Source of the DNA: Ptiloglossa arizonensis
Lineage: Eukaryota; Arthropoda; Insecta; Hymenoptera; Colletidae
Direction: 5' to 3'
NCBI RefSeq assembly: GCF_051014685.1
Contig: NW_027479699.1
Location: forward strand, 1 to 64,000
Length of the DNA stretch: 64,000 nt
Below are positions 1 through 13,234 of the stretch, in pieces. Both the position numbers and the translations under genes were made by a program. The notes below the pieces were generated by a model. The model was given only the letters and a program-made list of their open reading frames with translations. It searched no databases and was not told where the DNA came from. How positions within the stretch are numbered: position 1 is the stretch's first letter; each line of letters begins with the position of its first letter.

Positions 1-3000
1 AACGGATTGACCTAACCCAAAAATTCCTGTTGCATCTGAAAGTAGAAACTCGCCCGATTACAACGGTATGTGTATATTTTCCCTAGGCCATTCCTGTTAA
101 GCGTTTGGAGCACAAGAATTGCGAAAAATTTTTTGCCTTCTCAACCATCTCTTGGCTTCAAACTCCCATACCTCGCGAACGGATTGACCTAACCCAAAAA
201 TTCCTATTGCATCTGAAAGTAGTAACTCGCCCGATTACAACGGTGTGTGTATTTTTTCCCTAGGCCATTCTGTTAAGCGTTTGGAGCAGCAGAATTGCGA
301 AAAATTTTTTGCCTTCCCAACCATTTCTTGGCCAAACTCCATATCTCGCGAACGAATTGACCTAACCCAAAAATTCCTGTTGCATCTGAAAGTAGAAACT
401 CGCCCGATTACAACGGTATGTGTATTTTTTCCCTAGCCCATTCTTGTTAAGCGTTTGGTTCAGCAGAATTGCGAAAAATTTGTTGTCTTCTCAACCATTT
501 CTTAGTTTCAAAGTCCCATATCTCGCGAATGGATTGATCAAACCCACAAATTCCTGCTGCGTCTGAAAGTAGAGACTAGCCCGATTACAACGGTATGTGT
601 ATTTTCTCCCTAGGCCATTCTGGTTAAGCGTTTGGAGCAGCAGAATTTCGAAAAATTTTTTGCCTTCTCAACCATTTCTTGGCTTCAAACTCCCATATCT
701 CGCGAACGGATTGACCTCACCCAAAATTCCTATTGCATCTGAAAGTAGAAACTAGCCCGATTACAACGGTATGTGTATTTTGTCCCTAGGCCATTCTGGT
801 TAAGCGTTTGGAGCAGAAGAATTGCGAAAAATTTTTTGCCTTCTCAACCATTTCTTGGCTTCAATCTCCCATATCTCGCGAACGGATTGACCTAACCCAA
901 AAATTCCTATTGCATCTGAAAGTAGGAACTCGCCCGATTACAGCGGTATGTGTATTTTTTCCATAGGCAATTCTGGTTAAGCGTTTGGAGCAGCAGAATT
1001 GCGAAAAATTTTTTGCCTTCTCTACCATTTCTTGGCTTCAAACTCCCATACCTCGCGAACGGATTGACCTAACCCAAAAATTCCTATTGCATCTGAAAGT
1101 AGAAACTCGCCCGATTACAACGGTGTGTGTATTTTTTCCCTAGGCCATTCTGGTTAAGCGTTTGGAGCAGCTGAATTGCGAAAAATTTCTTGCCTTCTCA
1201 ACCATTTCTTGGCTTCAAACTCCCATATCTCGCGAACGGATTGACCTAACCCAAAAGTCCTATTGCATCTGAAAGTAGAAACTAGCCCGATTACAGCGGT
1301 ATGTGTATTTTCTCCCTAGGCCATTCTGGTTAAGCGTTTGGAGCAGCAGAATTGCGAAAAATTTGTTGTCTTCTCAACCATTTCTTAGCTTCAAACTCCC
1401 ATATCTCGCGAATGGATTGACCAAACCCACAAATTCCTGCTGCGTCTGAAAGTAGAAACTAGCCCGATTACAACGGTATGTGTATTTTCTCCCTAGGCCA
1501 TTCTGGTTAAGCGTTTGGAGCAGCAGAATTGCGAAAAATTTTTTGCCTTCTCAACCATTTCTTGGCTTCAAACTCCCATATCTCGCGAACGGATTGACCT
1601 CACCCAAAAATTCCTATTGCATCTGAAAGTAGAAACTAGCCCGATTACAACGGTATGTGTATTTTGTCCTAGGCCATTCTGGTTAAGCGTTTGGAGCAGC
1701 AGAATTGCGAAAAATTTTTTGCCTTCTCAACCATTTCTTGGCTTCAAACTCTCATATCTCGCGAACGGATTGACCTCACCCAAAAATTCCTATTGCATCT
1801 GAAAGTAGAAACTAGCCCGATTACAACGGTATGTTTATTTTGTCCCTAGGCCATTCTGGTTAAGCGTTTGGAGCAGCAGAATTGCGAAAATTTTTTGCCT
1901 TCTCAACCATCTCTTGGCTCAAGCTCCCATATCTCGCGAACGGATTGGCCTAACCCAAAAATTCCAATTGCATCTGAAAGTAGAAACTCGCCCGATTACA
2001 ACGGTATGTGTATTTTTTCCCTAGGCCATTCTGGTTAAGCGTTTGGAGCAGCAGAATTGCGAAAAATTTGTTGTCTCCTCAACCATTTCTTAGCTTCAAA
2101 CTCCCATATCTCGCGAACGGATTGACCTAACCCAAAAATTCCTGTTGCATCTGAAAGTAGAAACTCGCCCGATTACAACGGTATGTGTATATTTTCCCTA
2201 GGCCATTCCTGTTAAGCGTTTGGAGCACAAGAATTGCGAAAAATTTTTTGCCTTCTCACCATCTCTTGGCTTCAAACTCCCATATCTCGCGAACGGATTG
2301 ACCTAACCCAAAAATTCCTATTGCATCTGAAAGTAGTAACTCGCCCGATTACAACGGTGTGTGTATTTTTTCCCTAGGCCATTCTGGTTAAGCGTTTGGA
2401 GCAGCAGAATTGCGAAAAATTTTTTGCCTTCCCAACCATTTCTTGGCCCAAACTCCCATATCTCGCGAACGGATTGACCTAACCCAAAAATTCCAATTGC
2501 ATCTGAAAGTAGAAACTCGCCCGATTACAACGGTATGTGTATTTTGTCCCTAGGCCATTCTGGTTAAGCGTTTGGAGCAGCAGAATTGCGAAAAATTTTT
2601 TGCCTTCTCAAACATTTCTTGGCTCAAGCTCCCATATCTCGCGAACGGATTGACCTAACCCAAAAATTCCAATTGCATCTGAAAGTAGAAACTCGCCCGA
2701 TTACAACGGTATGTGTATTTTTTCCCTAGGCCATTCTGGTTAAGCGTTTGGAGCAGCAGAATTGCGAAAAATTTGTTGTCTCCTCAACCATTTCTTAGCT
2801 TCAAACTCCCATATCTCGCGAACGGATTGACCTAACACAAAAATTCCTGTTGCATCTGAAAGTAGAAACTCGCCCGATTACAACGGTATGTGTATTTTTT
2901 CCCTAGGCCATTCCTGTTAAGCGTTTGAAGCACAAGAATTGTGAAAAATTTTTTGCCTTCTCAACCATTTCTTGGCTTCAAACTCCCATATCTCGCGAAC

Positions 3001-4489
3001 GGATTGACCTAACCCAAAAATTCCTATTGCATCTGAAAGTAGGAACTCGCCCGATTACAGCGGTATGTGTATTTTTTCCATAGGCAATTCTGGTTAAGCG
3101 TTTGGAGCAGCAGAATTGCGAAAAATTTTTTGCCTTCTCTACCATTTCTTGGCTTCAAACTCCCATACCTCGCGAACGGATTGACCTAACCCAAAAATTC
3201 CTATTGCATCTGAAAGTAGAAACTCGCCCGATTACAACGGTGTGTGTATTTTTTCCCTAGGCCATTCTGGTTAAGCGTTTGGAGCAGCTGAATTGCGAAA
3301 AATTTTTTGCCTTCTCAACCATTTCTTGGCTTCAAACTCCCATATCTCGCGAACGGATTGACCTAACCCAAAAAGTCCTATTGCATCTGAAAGTAGAAAC
3401 TAGCCCGATTACAGCGGTATGTGTATTTTCTCCCTAGGCCATTCTGGTTAAGCGTTTGGAGCAGCAGAATTGCGAAAAATTTGTTGTCTTCTCAACCATT
3501 TCTTAGCTTCAAACTCCCATATCTCGCGAACGGATTGACCTAACCCAAAAATTCCTGTTGCATCTGAAAGTAGAAACTCGCCCGATTACAACGGCATGTG
3601 TATTTTTTCCCTACCCCATTCTTGTTAAGCGTTTGGTTCAGCAGAATTGCGAAAAGTTTATTGTCTTCTCAACCATTTCTTAGTTTCAAAGTCCCATATC
3701 TCGCGAATGGATTGACCAAACCCACAAATTCCTGCTGCGTCTGAAAGTAGAAACTAGCCCGATTACAACGGTATGTGTATTTTCTCCCTAGGCCATTCTG
3801 GTTAAGCGTTTGGAGCAGCAGAATTGCGAAAAATTTTTTGCCTTCTCAACCATTTCTTGGCTTCAAACTCCCATATCTCGCGAACGGATTGACCTCACCC
3901 AAAAATTCCTATTGCATCTGAAAGTAGAAACTAGCCCGATTACAACGGTATGTGTATTTTGTCCCTAGGCCATTCTGGTTAAGCGTTTGGAGCAGCAGAA
4001 TTGCGAAAAATTTGTTGTCTCCTCAACCATTTCTTAGCTTCAAACTCCCATATCTCGCGAACGGACTGACCTAACCCAAAAATTCCTGTTGCATCTGAAA
4101 GTAGAAACTAGCCCGATTACAACGGTATGTGTATTTTGTCCCCAGGCCATTCTGGTTAAGCGTTTGGAGCAGCAGAATTGCGAAAAATTTTTTGCCTTCT
4201 CAACCATTTCTTGGCTCAAACTCCCATATCTCGCGAACGGATTGACCTAACCCAAAAATTCCAATTGCATCTGAAAGTAGAAACTCGCCCGATTACAACG
4301 GTATGTGTATTTTTTCCCTAGGCCATTCTGGTTAAGCGTTTGGAGCAGCAGAATTGCGAAAAATTTGTTGTCTCCTCAACCATTTCTTAGCTTCAAACTC
4401 CCATATCTCTCGAACGGATTGACCTATCCCAAAAATTCCTGTTGCATCTGAAAGTAGAAACTCGCCCGATTACAACGGTATGTGTATTT

Positions 4490-7400
4490 TTTCCCTAGGC
4501 CATTCCTGTTAAGCGTTTGGAGCACAAGAATTGCGAACAATTTTTTGCCTTCTCAACCATTTCTTGGCTTCAAACTCCCATATCTCGCGAACGGATTGAC
4601 CTAACCCAAAAATTCCTATTGCATCTGAAAGTAGAAACTCGCCCGATTACAACGGTGTGTGTATTTTTTCCCTAGGCCATTCTGGTTAAGCGTTTGGAGC
4701 AGCAGAATTGCGAAAAATTTTTTGCATTCCCAACCATTTCTTGGCTTCAAACACCCATATCTCGCGAACGGATTGACCTAACCCAAAAAGTCCTATTGCA
4801 TCTGAAAGTAGAAACTAGCCCGATTACAGCGGTATGTGTATTTTCTCCCTTGGCCATTCTGGTTAAGCGTTTGGAGCAGCAGAATTGCGAAAAATTGTTT
4901 GCCTTCTCAACCATTTCTTGGCTTCAAACTCCCATATCTCGCGAACGGATTGAACTAACCCAAAAATTCCTGTTGCATCTGAAAGTAGAAACTCGCCCGA
5001 TTACAACGGTATGTGTATTTTTTCCCTAACCCATTCTGGTCAAGCGTTTGGAGCAGCAGAATTGCGAAAAATTTGTTGTCTTCTCAACCATTTCTTAGCT
5101 TCAAACTCCCTTATCTCGCGAACGGATTAACCTAACCCAAAAATTCCTATTGCATCTGAAAGTAGAAACTCGCCCGATTACAACGGTATGCGTATTTTTT
5201 CCCTAGGCCATTCTGGTTAAGCGTTTGGAGCAGCAGAAGTGCGAAAAATTTGTTGTCTTTCAACCATTTCTTAGCTTCAAACTCCCATATCTCGCGAACG
5301 GATTGACCTAACCCAAAAATTCCTGTTGCATCTGAAAGTAGAAACTCGCCCGATTACAACGGTATGTGTATTTTTTCCCTAGGCCATTCTTGTTAAGCGT
5401 TTGGAGCAGCAGAATTGCGAAAAATGTTTTGCCTTCTCAACCATTTCTTGGCCCAAACTCCCATATCTCGCGAACGGATTGGCCTAACCCAAAAATTCCA
5501 ATTGCATCTGAAAGTAGAAACTCGCCCGACTACAACGATATGTGTATTTTTTCCCTAGGCCATTCTGGTTAAGCGTTTGGAGCAGCAGAATTGCGAAAAA
5601 TTTGTTGTCTTCTCAACCATTTCTTAGCTTCAAACTCCCATATCTCGCGAACGGATTGACCTAACACAAAAATTCCTGTTGCATCTGAAAGTAGAAACTC
5701 GCCCGATTACAACGGTATGTGTATTTTTTCCCTAGCCCATTCTTGTTAAGCGTTTGGTTCAGCAGAATTGCGAAAAATTTGTTGTCTTCTCAACCATTTC
5801 TTAGTTTCAAAGTCCCATATCTCGCGAATGGATTGACCAAACCCACAAATTCCTGCTGCGTCTGAAAGTAGAAACTAGCCCGATTACAACGGTATGTGTA
5901 TTTTCTCCCTAGGCCATTCTGGTTAAGCGTTTGGAGCAGCAGAATTGCGAAAAATTTTTTGCCTTCTCAACCATTTCTTGGCTTCAAACTCCCATATCTC
6001 GCGAACGGATTGACCTCACCCAAAAATTCCTATTGCATCTGAAAGTAGAAACTAGCCCGATTACAACGGTATGTGTATTTTTTCCCTAGGCCATTCCTGT
6101 TAAGCGTTTGGAGCACAAGAATTGCGAACAATTTTTTGCCTTCTCAACCATTTCTTGGCTTCAAACTCCCATATCTCGCGAACGGATTGACCTAACCCAA
6201 AAATTCCTATTGCATCTGAAAGTAGAAACTCGCCCGATTACAACGGTGTGTGTATTTTTTCCCTAGGCCATTCTGGTTAAGCGTTTGGAGCAGCAGAATT
6301 GCGAAAAATTTTTTGCATTCCCAACCATTTCTTGGCTTCAAACACCCATATCTCGCGAACGGATTGACCTAACCCAAAAAGTCCTATTGCATCTGAAAGT
6401 AGAAACTAGCCCGATTACAGCGGTATGTGTATTTTCTCCCTTGGCCATTCTGGTTAAGCGTTTGGAGCAGCAGAATTGCGAAAAATTGTTTGCCTTCTCA
6501 ACCATTTCTTGGCTTCAAACTCCCATATCTCGCGAACGGATTGAACTAACCCAAAAATTCCTGTTGCATCTGAAAGTAGAAACTCGCCCGATTACAACGG
6601 TATGTGTATTTTTTCCCTAACACATTCTGGTCAAGCGTTTGGAGCAGCAGAATTGCGAAAAATTTGTTGTCTTCTCAACCATTTCTTAGCTTCAAACTCC
6701 CTTATCTCGCGAACGGATTAACCTAACCCAAAAATTCCTATTGCATCTGAAAGTAGAAACTCGCCCGATTACAACGGTATGCGTATTTTTTCCCTAGGCC
6801 ATTCTGGTTAAGCGTTTGGAGCAGCAGAAGTGCGAAAAATTTGTTGTCTTTCAACCATTTCTTAGCTTCAAACTCCCATATCTCGCGAACGGATTGACCT
6901 AACCCAAAAATTCCTGTTGCATCTGAAAGTAGAAACTCGCCCGATTACAACGGTATGTGTATTTTTTCCCTAGGCCATTCTTGTTAAGCGTTTGGAGCAG
7001 CAGAATTGCGAAAAATGTTTTGCCTTCTCAACCATTTCTTGGCCCAAACTCCCATATCTCGCGAACGGATTGGCCTAACCCAAAAATTCCAATTGCATCT
7101 GAAAGTAGAAACTCGCCCGACTACAACGATATGTGTATTTTTTCCCTAGGCCATTCTGGTTAAGCGTTTGGAGCAGCAGAATTGCGAAAAATTTGTTGTC
7201 TTCTCAACCATTTCTTAGCTTCAAACTCTCATATCTCGCGAACGGATTGACCTAACACAAAAATTCCTATTGCATCTGAAAGTAGAAACTCGCCCGATTA
7301 CAACGGTATGCGTATTTTTTCCCTAGGCCATTCTGGTTAAGCGTTTGGAGCAGCAGAAGTGCGAAAAATTTGTTGTCTTTCAACCATTTCTTAGCTTCAA

Positions 7401-9640
7401 ACTCCCATATCTCGCGAACGGATTGACCTAACCCAAAAATTCCTGTTGCATCTGAAAGTAGAAACTCGCCCGATTACAACGGTATGTGTATTTTTTCCCT
7501 AGGCCATTCTTGTTAAGCGTTTGGAGCAGCAGAATTGCGAAAAATGTTTTGCCTTCTCAACCATTTCTTGGCCCAAACTCCCATATCTCGCGAACGGATT
7601 GGCCTAACCCAAAAATTCCAATTGCATCTGAAAGTAGAAACTCGCCCGACTACAACGATATGTGTATTTTTTCCCTAGGCCATTCTGGTTAAGCGTTTGG
7701 AGCAGCAGAATTGCGAAAAATTTGTTGTCTTCTCAACCATTTCTTAGCTTCAAACTCCCATATCTCGCGAACGGATTGACCTAACACAAAAATTCCTGTT
7801 GCATCTGAAAGTAGAAACTCGCCCGATTACAACGGTATGTGTATTTTTTCCCTAGCCCATTCTTGTTAAGCGTTTGGTTCAGCAGAATTGCGAAAAATTT
7901 GTTGTCTTCTCAACCATTTCTTAGTTTCAAAGTCCCATATCTCGCGAATGGATTGACCAAACCCACAAATTCCTGCTGCGTCTGAAAGTAGAAACTAGCC
8001 CGATTACAACGGTATGTGTATTTTCTCCCTAGGCCATTCTGGTTAAGCGTTTGGAGCAGCAGAATTGCGAAAAATTTTTTGCCTTCTCAACCATTTCTTG
8101 GCTTCAAACTCCCATATCTCGCGAACGGATTGACCTCACCCAAAAATTCCTATTGCATCTGAAAGTAGAAACTAGCCCGATTACAACGGTATGTGTATTT
8201 TTTCCCTAGGCCATTCCTGTTAAGCGTTTGGAGCACAAGAATTGCGAACAATTTTTTGCCTTCTCAACCATTTCTTGGCTTCAAACTCCCATATCTCGCG
8301 AACGGATTGACCTAACCCAAAAATTCCTATTGCATCTGAAAGTAGAAACTCGCCCGATTACAACGGTGTGTGTATTTTTTCCCTAGGCCATTCTGGTTAA
8401 GCGTTTGGAGCAGCAGAATTGCGAAAAATTTTTTGCATTCCCAACCATTTCTTGGCTTCAAACACCCATATCTCGCGAACGGATTGACCTAACCCAAAAA
8501 GTCCTATTGCATCTGAAAGTAGAAACTAGCCCGATTACAGCGGTATGTGTATTTTCTCCCTTGGCCATTCTGGTTAAGCGTTTGGAGCAGCAGAATTGCG
8601 AAAAATTGTTTGCCTTCTCAACCATTTCTTGGCTTCAAACTCCCATATCTCGCGAACGGATTGAACTAACCCAAAAATTCCTGTTGCATCTGAAAGTAGA
8701 AACTCGCCCGATTACAACGGTATGTGTATTTTTTCCCTAACACATTCTGGTCAAGCGTTTGGAGCAGCAGAATTGCGAAAAATTTGTTGTCTTCTCAACC
8801 ATTTCTTAGCTTCAAACTCCCTTATCTCGCGAACGGATTAACCTAACCCAAAAATTCCTATTGCATCTGAAAGTAGAAACTCGCCCGATTACAACGGTAT
8901 GCGTATTTTTTCCCTAGGCCATTCTGGTTAAGCGTTTGGAGCAGCAGAAGTGCGAAAAATTTGTTGTCTTTCAACCATTTCTTAGCTTCAAACTCCCATA
9001 TCTCGCGAACGGATTGACCTAACCCAAAAATTCCTGTTGCATCTGAAAGTAGAAACTCGCCCGATTACAACGGTATGTGTATTTTTTCCCTAGGCCATTC
9101 TTGTTAAGCGTTTGGAGCAGCAGAATTGCGAAAAATGTTTTGCCTTCTCAACCATTTCTTGGCCCAAACTCCCATATCTCGCGAACGGATTGGCCTAACC
9201 CAAAAATTCCAATTGCATCTGAAAGTAGAAACTCGCCCGACTACAACGATATGTGTATTTTTTCCCTAGGCCATTCTGGTTAAGCGTTTGGAGCAGCAGA
9301 ATTGCGAAAAATTTGTTGTCTTCTCAACCATTTCTTAGCTTCAAACTCTCATATCTCGCAAACGGATTGACCTAACACAAAAATTCCTGTTGCATCTGAA
9401 AGTAGAAACTCGCCCGATTACAACGGTATGTGTATTTTTTCCCTAGCCCATTCTTGTTAAGCGTTTGGTTCAGCAGAATTGCGAAAAATTTGTTGTCTTC
9501 TCAACCATTTCTTAGTTTCAAAGTCCCATATCTCGCGAATGGATTGACCAAACCCACAAACTCCTGCTGCGTCTGAAAGTAGAAACTAGCCCGATTACAA
9601 CGGTATGTGTATTTTCTCCCTAGGCCATTCTGGTTAAGCG
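4490..9640 (+). repeat. Three successive 9-monomer repeat units, one with an internal 3-monomer duplication
   Basis: The marker GCGAACAA lies at 4533, 6124 and 8244, giving displacements of 1591 bp (9 monomers) and 2120 bp (12 monomers). The marker TATGCG lies at 5187, 6778, 7307 and 8898, giving 1591, 529 and 1591 bp. The middle unit is therefore a 9-mer that gained an extra 529 bp (3-monomer) tandem duplication at about 6.78-7.84 kb. The copies share private variants such as AAACACCCATAT, CTCCCTTGGCC, CGACTACAACGATATG and CTTATCTCGCG, and differ at only a few bases by eye. A related unit continues to about 12 kb, with TATGCG again at 11373. Confidence 0.88.
6778..7835 (+). repeat. 529 bp (3-monomer) tandem duplication inside a 9-monomer unit
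   Basis: The block beginning GTATGCGTATTTTTTCCC at 6777 is repeated from 7306. It includes the GAAGTGCG copy, the AAAAATGTTTTGCC copy and the GGCCCAAACTCC copy. The neighbouring 9-monomer units at 5.19 and 8.90 kb have the block once, so this is a gain in the middle unit rather than a loss in the others. The two copies appear near-identical; one visible difference is CTCTCATATC at about 7227 against CTCCCATATC at about 7757. Confidence 0.85.
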
Positions 9641-12600
9641 TTTGGAGCAGCAGAATTGCGAAAAATTTTTTGCCTTCTCAACCATTTCTTGGCTTCAAAC
9701 TCCCATATCTCGCGAACGGATTGACCTCACCCAAAAATTCCTATTGCATCTGAAAGTAGAAACTAGCCCGATTACAACGGTATGTGCATTTTGTCCCTAG
9801 GCCATTCTGGTTAAGCGTTTGGAGCAGCAGAATTGCGAAAAATTTTTTGTCTTCTCAACCATTTCTTAGTTTCAAAGTCCCATATCTCGCGAACGGATTG
9901 ACCTAACCCAAAAATTCCAATTGCATCTGAAAGTAGAAACTCGCCCGATTACAACGGTATGTGTATTTTTTCCCTAGGCCATTCTGGTTAAGCGTTTGGA
10001 GCAGCAGAATTGCGAAAAATTTGTTGTCTCCTCAACCATTTCTTAGCTTCAAACTCCCATATCTCGCGAACGGATTGACCTATCCCAAAAATTCCTGTTG
10101 CATCTGAAAGTAGAAACTCGCCCGATTACAACGGTATGTGTATTTTTTCCCTAGGCCATTCCTGTTAAGCGTTTGGAGCACAAGAATTGCGAACAATTTT
10201 TTGCCTTCTCAACCATTTCTTGGCTTCAAACTCCCATATCTCGCGAACGGATTGACCTAACCCAAAAATTCCTATTGCATCTGAAAGTAGAAACTCGCCC
10301 GATTACAACGGTGAGTGTATTTTTTCCCTAGGCCATTCTGGTTAAGCGTTTGGAGCAGCAGAATTGCGAAAAATTTTTTGCATTCTCAACCACTTCTTGG
10401 CTTCAAACACCCATATCTCGCGAACGGATTGACCTAACCCAAAAAGTCCTATTGCATCTGAAAGTAGAAACTAGCCCGATTACAGCGGTATGTGTATTTT
10501 CTCCCTTGGCCATTCTGGTTAAGCGTTTGGAGCAGCAGAATTGCGAAAAATTTTTTGCCTTCTCAACCATTTCTTGGCTTCAAACTCCCATATCTCGCGA
10601 ACGGATTGACCTAACCCAAAAATTCCTATTGCATCTGAAAGTAGAAACTCGCCCGATTACAACGGTGTGTGTATTTTTTCCCTAGTCCATTCTGGTTAAG
10701 CGTTTGGAGCAGCAGAATTGCAAAATATTTTTTGCCTTCTCAACCATTTCTTGGCTTCAAACTCCCATATCTCGCGAACGGATTGACCTAACCCAAAAAT
10801 TCCTATTGCATCTGAAAGTAGAAACTCGCCCGATTACAGCGGTATGTGTATTTTTTCCCTAGGCCATTCTAGTTAAGCGTTTGGAGCAGCAGAATTGCGA
10901 AAAATTTTTTGCCTTCTCAACCATTCCTTGGCTCAAACTCCCATATCTCGCGATCGGATTGACCTAACCCAAAAATTCCAATTGCATCTGAAAGTAGAAA
11001 CTCGCCCGATTACAACGGTATGTGTATTTTTTCCCTAGGCCGTTCTGGTTAAGCGTTTGGAGCAGCAGAATTGCGAAAAATTTGTTGTCTTCTCAACCAT
11101 TTCTTAGCTTCAAACTCCCATATCTCGCGAACGGATTGAACTAACCCAAAAATTCCTGTTGCATCTGAAAGTAGAAACTCGCCCGATTACAACGGTATGT
11201 GTATTTTTTCCCTAACCCATTCTGGTCAAGCGTTTGGAGCAGCAGAATTTCGAAAAATTTGTTGTCTTCTCAACCATTTCTTAGCTTCAAACTCCCTTAT
11301 CTCGCGAACGGATTAACCTAACCCAAAAATTCCTATTGCATCTGAAAGTAGAAACTCGCCCGATTACAACGGTATGCGTATTTTTTCCCTAGGCCATTCT
11401 GGTTAAGCGTTTGGAGCAGCAGAAGTGCGAAAAATTTGTTGTCTTTCAACCATTTCTTAGCTTCAAACTCCCATATCTCGCGAACGGATTGACCTAACCC
11501 AAAAATTCCTGTTGCATCTGAAAGTAGAAACTCGCCCGATTACAACGGTATGTGTATTTTTTCCCTAGGCCATTCTTGTTAAGCGTTTGGAGCAGCAGAA
11601 TTGCGAAAAATGTTTTGCCTTCTCAACCATTTCTTGGCCCAAACTCCCATATCTCGCGAACGGATTGGCCTAACCCAAAAATTCCAATTGCATCTGAAAG
11701 TAGAAACTCGCCCGACTACAACGATATGTGTATTTTTTCCCTAGGCCATTCTGGTTAAGCGTTTGGAGCAGCAGAATTGCGAAAAATTTGTTGTCTTCTC
11801 AACCATTTCTTAGCTTCAAACTCCCATATCTCGCGAACGGATTGACCTAACACAAAAATTCCTGTTGCATCTGAAAGTAGAAACTCGCCCGATTACAACG
11901 GTATGTGTATTTTTTCCCTAGCCCATTCTTGTTAAGCGTTTGGTTCAGCAGAATTGCGAAAATTTGTTGTCTTCTCAACCATTTCTTAGTTTCAAAGTCC
12001 CATATCTCGCGAATGGATTGACCAAACCCACAAATTCCTGCTGCGTCTGAAAGTAGAAACTAGCCCGATTACAACGGTATGTGTATTTTCTCCCTAGGCC
12101 ATTCTGGTTAAGCGTTTGGAGCAGCAGAATTGCGAAAAATTTTTTGCCTTCTCAACCATTTCTTGGCTTCAAACTCCCATATCTCGCGAACGGATTGACC
12201 TCACCCAAAAATTCCTATTGCATCTGAAAGTAGAAACTAGCCCGATTACAACGGTATGTGTATTTTGTCCCTAGGCCATTCTGGTTAAGCGTTTGGAGCA
12301 GCAGAATTGCGAAAAATTTTTTGCCTTCTCAACCATTTCTTGGCTCAAACTCCCATATCTCGCGAATGGATTGACCTAACCCAAAAATTCCAATTGCATC
12401 TGAAAGTAGAAACTCGCCCGATTACAGCGGTATGTGTATTTTTTCCCTAGGCCATTCTGGTTAAGCGTTTGGAGCAGCAGAATTGCGAAAAATTTGTTGT
12501 CTCCTCAACCATTCCTTAGCTTCAAACTCCCATATCTCGCGAACGGATTGACCTATCCCAAAAATTCCTGTTGCATCTGAAAGTAGAAACTCGCCCGATT

Positions 12601-13234
12601 ACAACGGTATGTGTATTTTTTCCCTATGCCATTCTGGTTAAGCGTTTGGAGCAGCGGAATTGCGAAAAATTTGTTGTCTTCTCAACCATTTCTTAGCTTC
12701 AAACTCCCATATCTCGCGAACCGATTGACCTAACCCAAAAATTCCTGTTGCATCTGAAAGTAGAAACTAGCCCGATTACAACGGTATGTGTATTTTTTCC
12801 CTAGGTCATTCTGGATAAGCGTTTGGAGCAGCAGAATTGCGAAAAATTTTTTGCCTTCTCAACCATTTCTTGGCTTCAAACTCCCATATCTCGCGAACGG
12901 ATTGACCTAACCCAAAAATTCCTATTGCATCTGAAAGTAGAAACTCGCCCGATTACAACGGTATGCGTATTTTTTCCCTAGGCCATTCTGGTTAAGCGTT
13001 TGGAGCAGCAGAAGTGCGAAAAATTTGTTGTCTTTCAACCATTTCTGAGCTTCAAACTCCCATATCTCGCGAACGGATTGACCTAACCCAAAAATTCCTG
13101 TTGCATCTGAAAGTAGAAACTCGCCCGATTACAACGGTATGTGTATTTTTTCCCTAGGCCATTCTTGTTAAGCGTTTGGAGCAGCAGAATTGCGAAAAAT
13201 GTTTTGCCTTCTCAACCATTTCTTGGCCCAAACT

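Noticed and set aside
11..18. Telomere-like CCTAACCC in each monomer
   Set aside because: Only eight bases fit a CCCTAA pattern, once per monomer, and many variants break it (CCTCACCC, CCAAACCC, CATAACCC, CCTATCCC). No tandem telomeric repeat was seen.
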